Of a stretch of 64,000 bases of DNA, positions 1-8,339 are shown in pieces. The notes under the pieces were generated by a model that made no database searches, was not told the DNA's origin, and saw only the letters and a list, made by a program, of their open reading frames with translations. The DNA is from Rhizobium sp. NXC14 (GTDB lineage Bacteria; Pseudomonadota; Alphaproteobacteria; Rhizobiales; Rhizobiaceae), in NCBI RefSeq assembly GCF_002117485.1, contig NZ_CP021030.1:2049001-2113000 (forward strand), given 5' to 3'. Numbering within the stretch: the stretch's first letter is position 1; every line of letters starts with the position of its first letter. The position numbers were made by a program, and so were the translations under genes.

Positions 1-53
1 GCAAGCGAAGCGTCCAGATCTTTGACGCGAACCATCGTATGAAGATAACGCAT
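1..53 (-). CDS. gloA: Lactoylglutathione lyase (glyoxalase I), 5' end only
   Basis: Only the first 17 codons are inside the window; the gene runs off the left edge. On the minus strand an ATG at 53 is preceded by AAAGGAGT at good distance, and the peptide MRYLHTMVRVKDLDASL is the typical start of bacterial glyoxalase I, which isomerises the methylglyoxal-glutathione hemithioacetal to S-lactoylglutathione in the cytoplasm. It diverges from the cold-shock gene. The family call rests on the N-terminus alone. Confidence 0.75.
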   Translation of the reverse strand, partial: MRYLHTMVRVKDLDASL

Positions 54-247
54 TCTATCTACTCCTTTATAGGGGCTGGCCTTTTTGGCGAGCCGAGGTC
101 AGCTTCGGGCAAGTCATCTTTATAAAATGTGCAGCTGGGAATAACCGAAAACTAGGACTTGCGCTTATCCGTTACCAAGATGTTAATCTTGATTTCAAGA
201 ATCAGTTAACCGTAACAGTGTGACGCGTATTCGAGGGGCTGGCGATA

Positions 248-826
248 ATGGCTGATAGGATTTCATCGAACGCATACACCGATGTCGACGAGCTGTCGTC
301 GGAAGCGGTCGATCTTGTTGAAATCACCGGTGTCGTCAAGTGGTTCGACGTCGCCAAGGGCTTCGGCTTCATCGTGCCTGATAACGGCATGCAGGATGTT
401 CTCCTGCACGTGACTTGCCTGCGTCGCGACGGCTACCAGACGATCCTCGAGGGGACGCGCATCGTCGCTCTCGTCCAGCGCCGCGAGCGCGGCTACCAGG
501 CTTTCAAGATCCTCTCGATGGATCAGTCGACCGCCATTCATCCTTCGCAGCTGCCGCCGGTGCGCACCCACGTGCAGGTTACCGCCACGAGCGGGCTCGA
601 GCGGGCGCTTGTCAAGTGGTTCAACCGTACCAAGGGCTTCGGCTTCCTGACGCGCGGTGAGGGCACCGAAGACATTTTTGTGCACATGGAGACGCTGCGC
701 CGCTTCGGGCTGACGGAGCTGCGCCCCGGCCAGGTGGTCCTCGTCCGCTTCGGCGATGGCGAAAAGGGCCTGATGGCCGCAGAGATCCATCCCGACGTTC
801 CGAGCCCGGCAAGCCGGTCGCACTGA
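248..826 (+). CDS. Double cold-shock-domain protein (CspD-like)
   Basis: 192 residues with two cold-shock domains. The first begins near residue 28 with [14 protein letters not shown] and the second near residue 118 with [14 protein letters not shown]; each carries the RNP1-type KGFGF motif and a following V/F-H segment (RNP2-like). Proteins of this kind bind single-stranded RNA or DNA and act as RNA chaperones in the cytoplasm. The tandem arrangement is the alphaproteobacterial form, unlike the 70-residue single-domain CspA. The start at 248 has GAGGGG upstream. The DUF192 gene follows after one base, so the two are probably co-transcribed. Whether it is cold- or stationary-phase-induced cannot be told from the sequence. 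Confidence 0.93.
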   Translation: MADRISSNAYTDVDELSSEAVDLVEITGVVKWFDVAKGFGFIVPDNGMQDVLLHVTCLRRDGYQTILEGTRIVALVQRRERGYQAFKILSMDQSTAIHPSQLPPVRTHVQVTATSGLERALVKWFNRTKGFGFLTRGEGTEDIFVHMETLRRFGLTELRPGQVVLVRFGDGEKGLMAAEIHPDVPSPASRSH

Positions 827-827
827 C

Positions 828-1313
828 ATGCGCGGCATCGTCCTGTTTCATGCGATCAGAAGCGCCGTCATGGCGCTTTTTTTCTTGGTCGCCCTGCCGG
901 CTTTGGCTGAGGAGGAGATGCGGTTCGAAAGGGAGCCGCTGCTCATCCAGACAGCCGCCGGCAAGATGCTGCATTTTACCGTCGAGGTCGCCGCCACCGG
1001 TGATCAGCGCGCCCGCGGCCTGATGTTTCGCAAGTCGATGGCTGATGACGCCGGCATGATTTTCGATTTCGGGCAAACACGGCGCGTTGCCATGTGGATG
1101 GAGAACACCATCCTGCCGCTCGACATGCTCTTTGCCGACGACACCGGCACGATCCGCCACATCAAGGAAAACGCAAAACCCTATTCACGCGAGATCATCG
1201 ATTCGATGAGCCCGGTGAAATACGTCGTCGAACTCAATGCCGGCATCGTCGGCAAATTCGGAATCAAGCCGGGCGACAGAATCGTGAGCGCCACGACGAC
1301 GAAGGCGAAGTGA
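828..1313 (+). CDS. DUF192 family exported protein
   Basis: 161 residues. The N-terminus (RSAVMALFFLVALPALA) is a Sec signal peptide with probable cleavage after ALA near residue 27. The mature part has the DUF192 pattern: LMFRKSM, MIFDFG, a MWMENTILPLDMLF core and a C-terminal KPGDRI. The family is widespread and its biochemical function is unknown; a periplasmic place is inferred from the signal peptide. It starts one base after the cold-shock gene stop, which suggests translational coupling. Confidence 0.9.
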   Translation: MRGIVLFHAIRSAVMALFFLVALPALAEEEMRFEREPLLIQTAAGKMLHFTVEVAATGDQRARGLMFRKSMADDAGMIFDFGQTRRVAMWMENTILPLDMLFADDTGTIRHIKENAKPYSREIIDSMSPVKYVVELNAGIVGKFGIKPGDRIVSATTTKAK

Positions 1314-1376
1314 CGGCGCACCAGCTCGCGAGGTGCGATGTGGCCGACAAGAAATCCAAGAAATCAGAATATTGAA

Positions 1377-1453
<77 letters not shown>

Positions 1454-1608
1454 TGCCGTGATTGGCAGCGGGAATACACGGTTCACTTCGTCGTCGCAAC
1501 CCATAAATCCAGCTGTGGCCGGAGATTTCTCACCAGGCCTGTGGACGCAAGAGGAAAATCCCGGTCGGCCTTCCTGTGAGGCGCAATTGGGCGTCAGGGC
1601 GATCAGCC

Positions 1609-1722
1609 TTAGCCGCGGGCGATCAGGCCGATATATTGGGCATAGCTGATAGCGACATAGAAGAAAGCGGTGATGCCAGCTCCTATCATAATGGCATTGA
1701 ACTCTGTCGAACGTCTCATCAT
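1609..1722 (-). CDS. 37-residue single-span membrane protein
   Basis: A short reading frame on the minus strand begins [17 protein letters not shown] and ends GLIARG. A basic N-terminal tip is followed by a continuous hydrophobic stretch from about residue 11 to 33 ([19 protein letters not shown]), so it would be a one-span inner-membrane peptide with a short basic C-tail. The ribosome-binding site is weak. It stands alone between tRNA-Pro and the complex I subunit gene. No function is known to me; it could be spurious, but the amphipathic layout argues for a real gene. Confidence 0.5.
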   Translation of the reverse strand: MMRRSTEFNAIMIGAGITAFFYVAISYAQYIGLIARG

Positions 1723-2115
1723 GCGTGCATCCACTGAAGCCGATTGAGCCGCAAACTAGTGCCCGCGGTCGGCTGCGGCAATCACCTTGTGATCACAACA
1801 TGAGACAATTGGTAATATTGCGCAATCGCTTGGAATTCCTGCGGATTTAGGTGGAATGGCAGCGACATGAGGGATGAATGTGCTGAGGCGCCCGAGTTAA
1901 CGATAAGCCTTGCTTCCCAACACATTGGCGCATAGTCGGGGTGGCTGTGGCAGCGGCGTCGCGATCCGCTTTTTTCTTGAAAAAACGGGGATTCGCGGAT
2001 AAGCAAAATTCAACTCTTCGCGTTATCGCAAACGACGAAGCAAGGGCCCGGCAACGGGATTGAGACCATGAAAGGCGGGGCGCTCTGTCCCTGCATATTC
2101 GGAGATGCCGCAGTC
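1723..2115. other. Intergenic region without recognised gene
   Basis: About 390 bases between the small membrane protein and the complex I subunit gene. A 74-codon minus-strand frame (1782-2006) exists, but it has no recognisable start context or family features, so I leave it out. A loose GATAA/TTATC inverted pair lies near 1998-2030. The promoter of the gene at 2116 should be in here, but no convincing -35/-10 pair stands out. Confidence 0.5.
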
Positions 2116-2421
2116 ATGTCTGCCAAGATCTATCGTCCTGCTAAGACCGCCATGCAGTCCGGCAAGGCCAAGACCCATCTCTGGGTGCTTGAATTCGATC
2201 AGGAGTCGCCGCGCAAGATCGATCCGATCATGGGCTACACCTCCTCGGGTGACATGCGCCAGCAGGTAAAACTCACCTTCGAAACGCAGGCGCTTGCCGA
2301 ATCCTATGCCCAGCGCAACGGCATCGAATACCGCGTCATCGCGCCGAAGGATCCGGCCCGCCAGGTTGTGGCCTATCCGGATAATTTCCGCTATACCCGC
2401 ACGCAGCCCTGGACGCATTGA
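2116..2421 (+). CDS. NADH:ubiquinone oxidoreductase accessory subunit (NDUFS4-like, ETC_C1 family)
   Basis: 101 residues from the ATG at 2116 (MSAKIYRPAKTAMQSGKAK), with GGAG about 11 bases upstream; a longer frame from 2068 lacks similar support. The body, HLWVLEFDQ, MGYTSSGDMRQQVKL, TFETQALAESYAQRNGIEY and the ending PDNFRYTRTQPWTH, is the conserved core of the 18-kDa accessory subunit of complex I shared by mitochondria and alphaproteobacteria. It is expected to sit on the matrix/cytoplasmic arm and help stabilise the NADH-dehydrogenase module. It is a stand-alone gene just upstream of tRNA-Arg. A decayed second copy lies at 6440-6686. Confidence 0.93.
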   Translation: MSAKIYRPAKTAMQSGKAKTHLWVLEFDQESPRKIDPIMGYTSSGDMRQQVKLTFETQALAESYAQRNGIEYRVIAPKDPARQVVAYPDNFRYTRTQPWTH

Positions 2422-2477
2422 GATTTCTCGTCCACATATGGCGCATTCGGTCGCGCCCTTTAACGTGACCGCCGGAC

Positions 2478-2554
<77 letters not shown>

Positions 2555-2754
2555 CCTGCTTTGGTTAAGGAGTTAGGTGTTCTCGTTCAGTTTCTCAAAA
2601 GATATTGCGAGCGGTCTGTTGCCGGCCTTCCGCGGACAGTGGTTGCAGCCGAGTCGCTTGCCGGGCGAGCGTTTTACTCAGTATACGCGCGCTCCCGGCT
2701 GCGCATTAGCTCAAGATCAACTGATTGATTGCACCGGCTCAGGTGTTCCATCGG

Positions 2755-2778
2755 AAAAAAGCCCCGCCGAAGCGGGGC
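2755..2778 (-). terminator. Rho-independent terminator, minus strand
   Basis: Minus strand: GCCCCGC, tetraloop TTCG, GCGGGGC, then six T. The stem is a perfect 7-bp GC helix at 2761-2778 and the T-run is the A-tract at 2755-2760. Confidence 0.8.
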
Positions 2779-2865
2779 AAGTCTTGACAAACACGGATCG
2801 CACAGGAGGAACACCCGTGCTTTCCTGCTGCTAAAACTGAAAAGGGATCTGCCAGGTTCCAGTAC
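2755..2865 (-). ncRNA. Candidate small RNA ending in a UUCG terminator
   Basis: No minus-strand protein gene lies near, yet a textbook terminator for that strand is present at 2755-2778. Just before it, on the minus strand, CACGG and CCGTG arms frame a loop with UUCCUCCU, which is complementary to a Shine-Dalgarno sequence. That architecture resembles alphaproteobacterial anti-SD small RNAs. The 5' end is a guess and no clear promoter was found. It could instead be the 3' UTR of a lost gene. Confidence 0.3.
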
Positions 2866-2998
2866 GGTGTTGGACAGAGGTGTCCCGCTGGTCGCAGTAG
2901 TTCTTACGCTGTTCCGCCCTAGGTCGGATAGACATTCAGGATGCCCAAATCAGTTGATCGCTGATTCATAGGACACCATGTTGAACACGGAGGTCTGC

Positions 2999-3739
2999 AT
3001 GGCGCTTTTAAGCGGTATGAAGTGGAGCGATAGGCAGTGGGCGAAGATTGCCTCCTTGTTACCCGGCAAGGCTGGTAATCCGGGCCGGACTGGCTTGGAC
3101 AACCGTTTCCTTTGTCAATGGCTGCCTGTGGTTGCTGCGTTCCGGCGGCCAATGGCGCGATCTGCCGGAGCGTTACGGCAAGTGGAAGACGGTGCATAGG
3201 AGCAGGTGTTCGAGACGCTGACGGGATCGCGACAACCGGTATCTGATGATCGACAGCACGATCGTTCGTGCCCATCAGCAGGCGGCCTCCGGAAAAGGGG
3301 GGCCAAGGATCAGGCGCTGGTGCGTTCCCGAGGTGGACTGACCACCAAGATCCATATGCCGACCGATGCGCTTGGCAGAACGTTACGTTTCATTGTAACT
3401 GCCGGTCAGGTCGGCGACATCACGCAAGCGCGGGATCTTCTCAAGGGCCAGAGCGGCGATGCCGTTCTGGCGGACAAGGCCTATGACAGCAATGACTTGC
3501 GAGAAACGAGGCCGACATGGGAGCCGAGGCGGTCATCCCATCTAACCGCTCGCGCAAGATCATCAACCCGCATGATGAAATAGCCTACATCACGGAACCG
3601 CATCGAGCGCTGCTTCAATCGAATGAAACACTTCCGTCGCTTCGCCACGCGATACAACCGCAGAGCCATTCACTTCGAAGGCTTCGGTCTAGCTCGTCGC
3701 CGCGATGATATGGCTTCGATGAATGTCGATTTGACCTAA
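2999..3739 (+). pseudogene. IS5-family (IS427-like) transposase remnant, multiply frameshifted
   Basis: Pieces of one DDE transposase are spread over all three plus frames. The N-terminus WSDRQWAKIASLLPG and NPGRTGLDNRF comes first, then WRDLPERYGKWKTVH after a shift near 3112. After a small deletion near 3190 come FETLT, LMIDSTIVRAHQ, RGGLTTKIHMPTDALG and DAVLADKAYDS. A last shift near 3580 gives RIERCFNRMKHFRRFATRY. The D of MIDST, the D of ADKAYDS and the E of RIERCFN match the DDE triad. With at least three breaks it cannot be active. Clear terminal inverted repeats or target duplications were not found, so the element's limits are unknown. Confidence 0.85.
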
Positions 3740-3925
3740 AGCCGAGACTTCAATGCCGCTGTGGATCAAGATTAGGCGGGTTGAAAACCGCAGCGCGCGG
3801 ATGGGATCGCCGCTCGAGCTACGCCCTCCCAGCTTACTCATCCACGCGCTGAAGGAGCCGAAGCTTGCGCGCCGCGTGGCGGGTTTTACTCCGCCGTCGA
3901 CATTTCGCGATTGTTAGCACCATTG

Positions 3926-3951
3926 TTGCGGCGATCGGATGACCGCCGCAA
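3926..3951. terminator. Stem-loop at the 3' end of the beta-helix/RTX gene
   Basis: TTGCGGCG at 3926-3933 pairs with CGCCGCAA at 3944-3951, a perfect 8-bp stem with a 10-base loop, nine bases beyond the stop of the minus-strand gene at 3960. There is no T-run, so it may be a transcript-end stabiliser instead of an intrinsic terminator. Confidence 0.5.
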
Positions 3952-3959
3952 CGGTATGA

Positions 3960-6062
3960 TTACAGGAGAAAATCGCCTGCACCCAGCTGGACGTGGCCCT
4001 GCAGCTGAATCTCGAAGTCATGAACACCGTCGCCGTTCAAATCGGCCTGGATAACGGTATGGTCGTCCTCGTAGTGCCACGCCAGCGCGCCAGCCTTCTT
4101 GTCGAACAAGGCATTCTCCTGCGCCTGGAAATGGAAGGCTGCATCGCCCTGCGCAGAGCCGTTCGCATCTATCGCCGAGAGGTCGATCTTATCCACGCCG
4201 TGCTGGAAGTCGCTGATGACGTCGCGATCCGAGCCGGACCCAGTTTCCGTCGCAGTTTTGAAGACAAATGTATCCGAGCTGGTGCCACCGGTCATGATGT
4301 CCTTTCCGGCACCGCCAATGATGACGTCCGCGCCGGCGCCGCCGTCAAGCTTGTCCGCGCCGGCCCCGCCATTGAGAACGTTGCCGCCGTTATTGCCGCC
4401 GGTCAGCACGTCGTCGTAGCTGGAGCCGGTCACGTTTTCGATGCTGACGAGCTTGTCACCGGTGGCGTGCCCGCCCGATGCGGTCCAAGTTGCCAAGCTG
4501 ACATGGACCCCCGCGTCGGAACCCGCATAGCTGGCCGTGTCGTTGCCATTGCCGCCATCGAGCACGTCCGCGCCGGCGCCGCCCTTCAACACGTCATTGC
4601 CGGCGAGACCCTTGAAGGTTTCGTTGCCGCCGTTGGACTGACCGGTGTGTGGCATGATGTCGTTGCCATTGGTGCCGGTATATTCCTTCGTGGTGGTCGG
4701 CGAAGTCGGTTGCGTCGGCGAAGTCGGTGAGGTTGGCGACGTCGGCGCGGTCGGCGCGGTCGGCGCGGTCGGCGCGGTCGGCGACGTCGGCGCGGTCGGC
4801 GCTGTCGGCGCGGTCGGCGCTGTTGGCGAAGTTGGTGCTGTTGGCGAAGTCGGCGTGGTTGGCGTTCCCGATGTCGGGCTGGAGCCGGATTCATAGGCAC
4901 CCATGTCGACAGTTCCAACGACGCGATGGTCGCCGTCCAGATCGACGGAGCTGACGCCGTACTTGCTGGTCCCGTGGTCGATCGCCGTCGAGCTGGAGCT
5001 GAGGTGGAAGTTGTCGCTCGATGCCCCTAAGAATTTAGGGTCAACGCCGAGCTGGTTGCCGTTCGCCGTGCTCGGCATCGCGTTGCCGCCGTCCGTCTTG
5101 ACCGAGGCCTGGCCGGCCGTGCCGTTATAGGTGATGTTGTTGGCCCAGACGACATTGTTGTTGGTGCCGCCGCTTGACGTATTATCGATCGCAGTGTTGT
5201 TCTGGTTCACCGACGGGTCGGCTACGCCAATGTTATTGACCCAGGTGTTGTTGCTCGATGCCGAGTTGCTGAGCTCGCCCCGCCAAGTGCCGGAGTTCAG
5301 CGGGTCCTGATTGTTGTGGTATGCGGTGTTGTTCGACACAGTGACGGAGTCGCTCCAGGTAACCTGAATGCCTTTGCCGCCGTTCCCGTAGACGAGGTTG
5401 TTGTCGACCAGGGTCTTGAAAGTGTAGTTCGGATTACCGCTCGCCTGGGTGCTCTGGAAATCGTCGATGATGATGCCGTTGCCGTCGGTGTGCTCACCAG
5501 ACTTTGTGACGTTGTCGTGCGAGATGTTGTTGCGCACGATGTTCCGGTATCCGTCCGTCGAGGTATCACCGGTGATGTTCCGGTTCTGGTAGATGGAGAT
5601 GCCCGAGAACCAGCCTGTCGAAGCGTTATTGTAAGTCTCGTTGCCTTCGATGTGGACGAAGTCCGACTGGTTGAACTGGATGCCCGACTCCCCGCTGCCG
5701 TGGACCTTGTTGTTGAGGATCTGGACGTGGTGGACGTTGTTCGCTTCGATGCCGTCGCCTTTGGCGCCGCCGATGTCAAAGCCGTCGATTACCACGTGGT
5801 TGGCGTTGACACTGATCGCGTTCCACGAGCCCGCGGGCGGCCGGATCAGCGCCCCGCCGGGCACTTCCGAGCGGAGCGTGATGTCGCCTGCCGCCGAGCC
5901 GTCCTTATCGATGTTGATGCTCTCGTTGTATGTCCCCGGTTTCACCACGACCTCGTCGCCAGGCTTAAGGTCCGAAGCCATCGCCTCACTGATCGTGCGA
6001 AAAGGGGAGGTGGCACTGCCGTTACCGCCGCTGCTGCTCGAAGCTACGTAGTATGTTGTCAT
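3960..6062 (-). CDS. Right-handed beta-helix exoprotein with RTX calcium-binding C-terminus
   Basis: 700 residues from the ATG at 6062, which has GAGGAA seven bases upstream; a TTG five codons earlier is less likely. Residues 1 to about 395 form a parallel beta-helix of the pectate-lyase/epimerase type: FRTISEAMASDLKPGDEVVVKPGTYNE, then repeated N-x-x-V/I steps such as HVVIDGFDI and VQILNNKVHG. A Pro/Thr/Ala/Ser linker follows (about 398-455), then RTX nonapeptides such as GGAGADVLDGG and a serralysin-type C-terminal domain ending GAGDFLL. There is no Sec signal, as expected for type I secretion by a PrsDE-like exporter, which is not in this window. A polysaccharide substrate is likely but unproven; catalytic residues cannot be assigned. 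Confidence 0.88.
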   Translation of the reverse strand: MTTYYVASSSSGGNGSATSPFRTISEAMASDLKPGDEVVVKPGTYNESINIDKDGSAAGDITLRSEVPGGALIRPPAGSWNAISVNANHVVIDGFDIGGAKGDGIEANNVHHVQILNNKVHGSGESGIQFNQSDFVHIEGNETYNNASTGWFSGISIYQNRNITGDTSTDGYRNIVRNNISHDNVTKSGEHTDGNGIIIDDFQSTQASGNPNYTFKTLVDNNLVYGNGGKGIQVTWSDSVTVSNNTAYHNNQDPLNSGTWRGELSNSASSNNTWVNNIGVADPSVNQNNTAIDNTSSGGTNNNVVWANNITYNGTAGQASVKTDGGNAMPSTANGNQLGVDPKFLGASSDNFHLSSSSTAIDHGTSKYGVSSVDLDGDHRVVGTVDMGAYESGSSPTSGTPTTPTSPTAPTSPTAPTAPTAPTAPTSPTAPTAPTAPTAPTSPTSPTSPTQPTSPTTTKEYTGTNGNDIMPHTGQSNGGNETFKGLAGNDVLKGGAGADVLDGGNGNDTASYAGSDAGVHVSLATWTASGGHATGDKLVSIENVTGSSYDDVLTGGNNGGNVLNGGAGADKLDGGAGADVIIGGAGKDIMTGGTSSDTFVFKTATETGSGSDRDVISDFQHGVDKIDLSAIDANGSAQGDAAFHFQAQENALFDKKAGALAWHYEDDHTVIQADLNGDGVHDFEIQLQGHVQLGAGDFLL
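4697..4880. repeat. 9-nt tandem repeat coding for the Pro-Thr-Ala/Ser linker
   Basis: The plus strand shows GTCGGCGCG-type units in tandem with variants GTCGGCGAC, GTTGGCGAA and GTCGGCGAA. On the coding strand they give runs of P-T-A and P-T-S triplets. Being in-frame 9-mers, they can expand or shrink by slippage without breaking the gene, so linker length may vary between strains. Confidence 0.85.
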
Positions 6063-6126
6063 GGTTTTGTTCCTCAACTTCAGCGTTGTCTAATATTTTG
6101 TGGTTAATCATCTGTTGCGGCGGGGG

Positions 6127-6154
6127 TTATAGGACGACGTTTTGAAGGGCGCAA
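6127..6154 (-). promoter_or_regulatory. Possible promoter of the beta-helix/RTX gene
   Basis: On the minus strand TTGCGC (6149-6154) and CTATAA (6127-6132) are 16 bases apart, about 65 bases upstream of the ATG at 6062. The -10 is close to the rhizobial consensus CTATAT; the -35 is weaker. Confidence 0.35.
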
Positions 6155-6439
6155 CAGCTTAGAAACAGTAAGTACTTGAGAAACATAGCCATATTGCTGC
6201 CACAATATCCAGATCACTCCCAAGTTACATTTTGAAATATTTGCGGAAATCCGATTCGCCCAAATTGGGACAAACTATATATCTCGCACACCGCGAATTA
6301 TTCTTTCTACAACCATGGCGACACCCACCCATTGAAAAGATTAGGAAAACCTGATGGACGTGACTGGAATCCTGCCGCCAAGGCGGGATCAACATTTTTT
6401 GTGAATTTTTCAATTTTTGGCAGCTTCGCCTTCACGATT
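6155..6439. other. AT-richer intergenic stretch
   Basis: Between the RTX gene promoter and the decayed complex I paralogue. It is visibly richer in A and T than the flanking core genes and contains no open frame with a credible start or family signature. Confidence 0.5.
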
Positions 6440-6686
6440 GGGGCTAATTGAGATGGCCGTGTCAAGGCCAACACCCTCTCCGTGGTGCTCGATTCGATCA
6501 TGAGTCGCTTTCAAGACTGATTAGATAATGGGCACACCGCTCCTCCGCCGACACATGCTGGCAGGTGAAATTCGCCTTCGAAGCGCAGGCTCTGGCGGAA
6601 GCCTATACTCAGCGCCACGGCATCGAATGCGTGCGATCGCGCCGAAAGACACTCCTCAGCTAGTGGCATATCCTGAACAATCCTGA
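6440..6686 (+). pseudogene. Decayed paralogue of the NDUFS4-like complex I subunit gene
   Basis: This stretch aligns base by base with much of the intact gene at 2116-2421. GTCAAGGCCAACACCCTCTC matches the GGCAAGGCCAAGACCCATCTC region, and GATTCGATCATGAGTCGC matches GAATTCGATCAGGAGTCGC. The 3' half still reads QVKFAFEAQALAEAYTQRH and, after a frameshift near 6633, AIAPKDTPQLVAYPEQS before a TGA at 6684. In-frame stops and indels before 6540 destroy the reading frame. The copies are clearly diverged (about two thirds of residues kept in the readable part), so the duplication or acquisition is not recent. Confidence 0.8.
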
Positions 6687-7249
6687 ACTCGAACCCTGCC
6701 GATTTAGAGAGCGTGGGCAGGGCGATTCATCCATACTTTGGGGTCTAATCGCCAGATTATAAGGGAAATTTGTTCGGACCCCTCATCTGGCATGGAGGCG
6801 GCTGATCCAATTTGGGCGCGGTTCCTTCGGCGGCACATCGAGCGCCATGGCGAATGTTCAGACGCTCTCGGCCTCGCGGTTGTTCTATAGGGAGAGAAAT
6901 ATTGCTCTTCTTCGTGGGCTGGTCTTTCCGATACCGGAGCCATGACGATTTCGGTTGGCTGACATGTGGTCACGCAGGCGGCAAGCAATTCCATGGAGAT
7001 CATCTTTGATACATCGCGGACGCGAATAATATTATTCAAGACTGTCCAGTAATCGTCGCAACAGGTCTATTTCATGTAGTGTGACGCAGCCAAGACGAAG
7101 ACATAAATTCTGGGGATGTCGCCGAAAAGTTGAAATGTAGCAGAATTATATATGTTTCAACCTGCGCCAAACTCTTCCTAGCCACAATAGGCGGGATGCT
7201 GCCGCCGAAAACGGCGTGTACCCTCCCTGTCAATTCTTGGGGGGCGAGT
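6687..7249. other. Intergenic region, no supported gene
   Basis: About 560 bases. A minus-strand frame of 111 codons (6704-7039) starts only with TTG and resembles no family I know. The palindrome AATAATATTATT lies at 7024-7035 and GTTGAAA/TTTCAAC arms frame an AT-rich block at about 7128-7160, which may belong to the promoter of the gene at 7250. Confidence 0.5.
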
Positions 7250-7636
7250 ATGAGAACGATTTGTTTGAGCATCGGCGCCGCTGCATTTGCAATGAATGCC
7301 TACGCCGTTGATCTTCCTGCGGGGGCCAAAAAGGCTACAATGGACGAGTTCAAAGCTTTTGCAGACGGCAAGCCTGTGAAAGTAGAAATTCTCGATCTGG
7401 AAAAGCCTGTGTCCGCCGAACTCGTTGGGAGTTGGAAAAAGGACACCATTACCGGTAAAGCCGATGTCGGCGGCAAAACGATCGACGTGAAAACGAAACT
7501 CACTTTCAAGGGCGATAAGGCCTGTTCTGCCGGCAAAGGCGAAAAGCCAAGCTGCCACTTTATCTATATCGACGGCGACAAATTCTACGAAGTTCGAGAT
7601 GACTTGAACGTGCACGCAGTTTCGACGGTCGATTGA
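7250..7636 (+). CDS. Small exported protein of unknown function
   Basis: 128 residues from the ATG at 7250, with GGGGGGCGAG just upstream; the longer frame from 7130 would bury the signal peptide. Residues 1-19 (MRTICLSIGAAAFAMNAYA) look like a Sec signal with cleavage after AYA. The mature part is lysine- and aspartate-rich, with a VDLPAGAKKATMDEFKAF start, a GKADVGGKTIDVKTKLTF beta-like stretch and a single CSAGKGEKPSC cysteine pair that could form a disulfide. It stands alone. No family assigned. Confidence 0.7.
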   Translation: MRTICLSIGAAAFAMNAYAVDLPAGAKKATMDEFKAFADGKPVKVEILDLEKPVSAELVGSWKKDTITGKADVGGKTIDVKTKLTFKGDKACSAGKGEKPSCHFIYIDGDKFYEVRDDLNVHAVSTVD

Positions 7637-7887
7637 GGTTCGCAGTCTATCCCGCAGCTCCCGACCTCCGCACTTATGGAGCTCGATCGATCCCGCTGCT
7701 CCCGTTGCCCTGAAAGCCGCGCTGCAGCTTTCATCATCCCTGTGGTAATTGCCGGACGGCAAGGGCCGGCCATCCGACAGCGGCCAAAGCTGATATGCGG
7801 TCGCCGTCGACAAGCCACGCCGATACAGCCGGGCCTGTGTTCCTGACTTTTGAAGTCCTATGGGAGACTAGAACCGTTCGGTTCTTC

Positions 7888-8199
7888 TCAGCGGTCCAGG
7901 AAGTGCTCGAAGTACACTTCTGGAATGGGGTAGGCGTAGACGCCTCGGTCGACGAAGCCGCGTCGATAGAGGCAATTTCTGAGCGCCGCGTTATAATCGA
8001 GGCTTCTCTGGTCCGGCGAGCCGCGTTGCCGCGAACCTGCTTCCGGCACGCACCGCTGGAGCGCCTTGTCATACCGGGCGAGGAGGACCGGGTCGGTATC
8101 GACCCGAATACCGCTGTAGGATTGATAGTTAGACGGAGATTCTGCGGCTGATATACAGCCGAAGCTAAGCACAAGACCAACAACTGCCATCAATCGCAT
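7888..8199 (-). CDS. Small exported protein of unknown function
   Basis: 103 residues. The N-terminus MRLMAVVGLVLSFGCISAAE is a short signal peptide; cleavage after ISA by signal peptidase I is more likely than lipidation at Cys15, because Phe at -2 is unusual for a lipobox. The mature protein has YSGIRVDTDPVLLARYDKALQRC and a second cysteine in NCLYRRGF. No domain recognised. GGGGAG lies 11 bases before the ATG. Confidence 0.6.
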   Translation of the reverse strand: MRLMAVVGLVLSFGCISAAESPSNYQSYSGIRVDTDPVLLARYDKALQRCVPEAGSRQRGSPDQRSLDYNAALRNCLYRRGFVDRGVYAYPIPEVYFEHFLDR

Positions 8200-8296
8200 T
8201 GGATTAAGCGCTCCCCAGATCGATTTTCGAAGTCATCTGCCGGAACGTTATTGATTTCAGCGCCTGTGGGCAAGGGGGTTGGAAGGTGCCGGGATG

Positions 8297-8321
8297 GCTG
8301 CCGCCACAGAATGGCGGCAGC
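8297..8321. terminator. Stem-loop downstream of the DUF3597 gene
   Basis: GCTGCCGCCA (8297-8306) pairs perfectly with TGGCGGCAGC (8312-8321) around a 5-base loop. A TTTT run follows on the plus strand only. By position it lies 18 bases after the stop of the minus-strand gene at 8340. Confidence 0.6.
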
Positions 8322-8339
8322 TTTTGTCAGCAACCGAGA

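Noticed and set aside
1782..2006. 74-codon minus-strand frame
   Set aside because: No start context and a composition typical of random frames; kept as intergenic.
2577..2834. 85-codon plus-strand frame after tRNA-Arg
   Set aside because: It runs across the minus-strand terminator, has no family features and no suitable start.
6704..7039. 111-codon minus-strand frame in the gap after the pseudogene
   Set aside because: Opens only with TTG, has no ribosome-binding site and matches no family I know.
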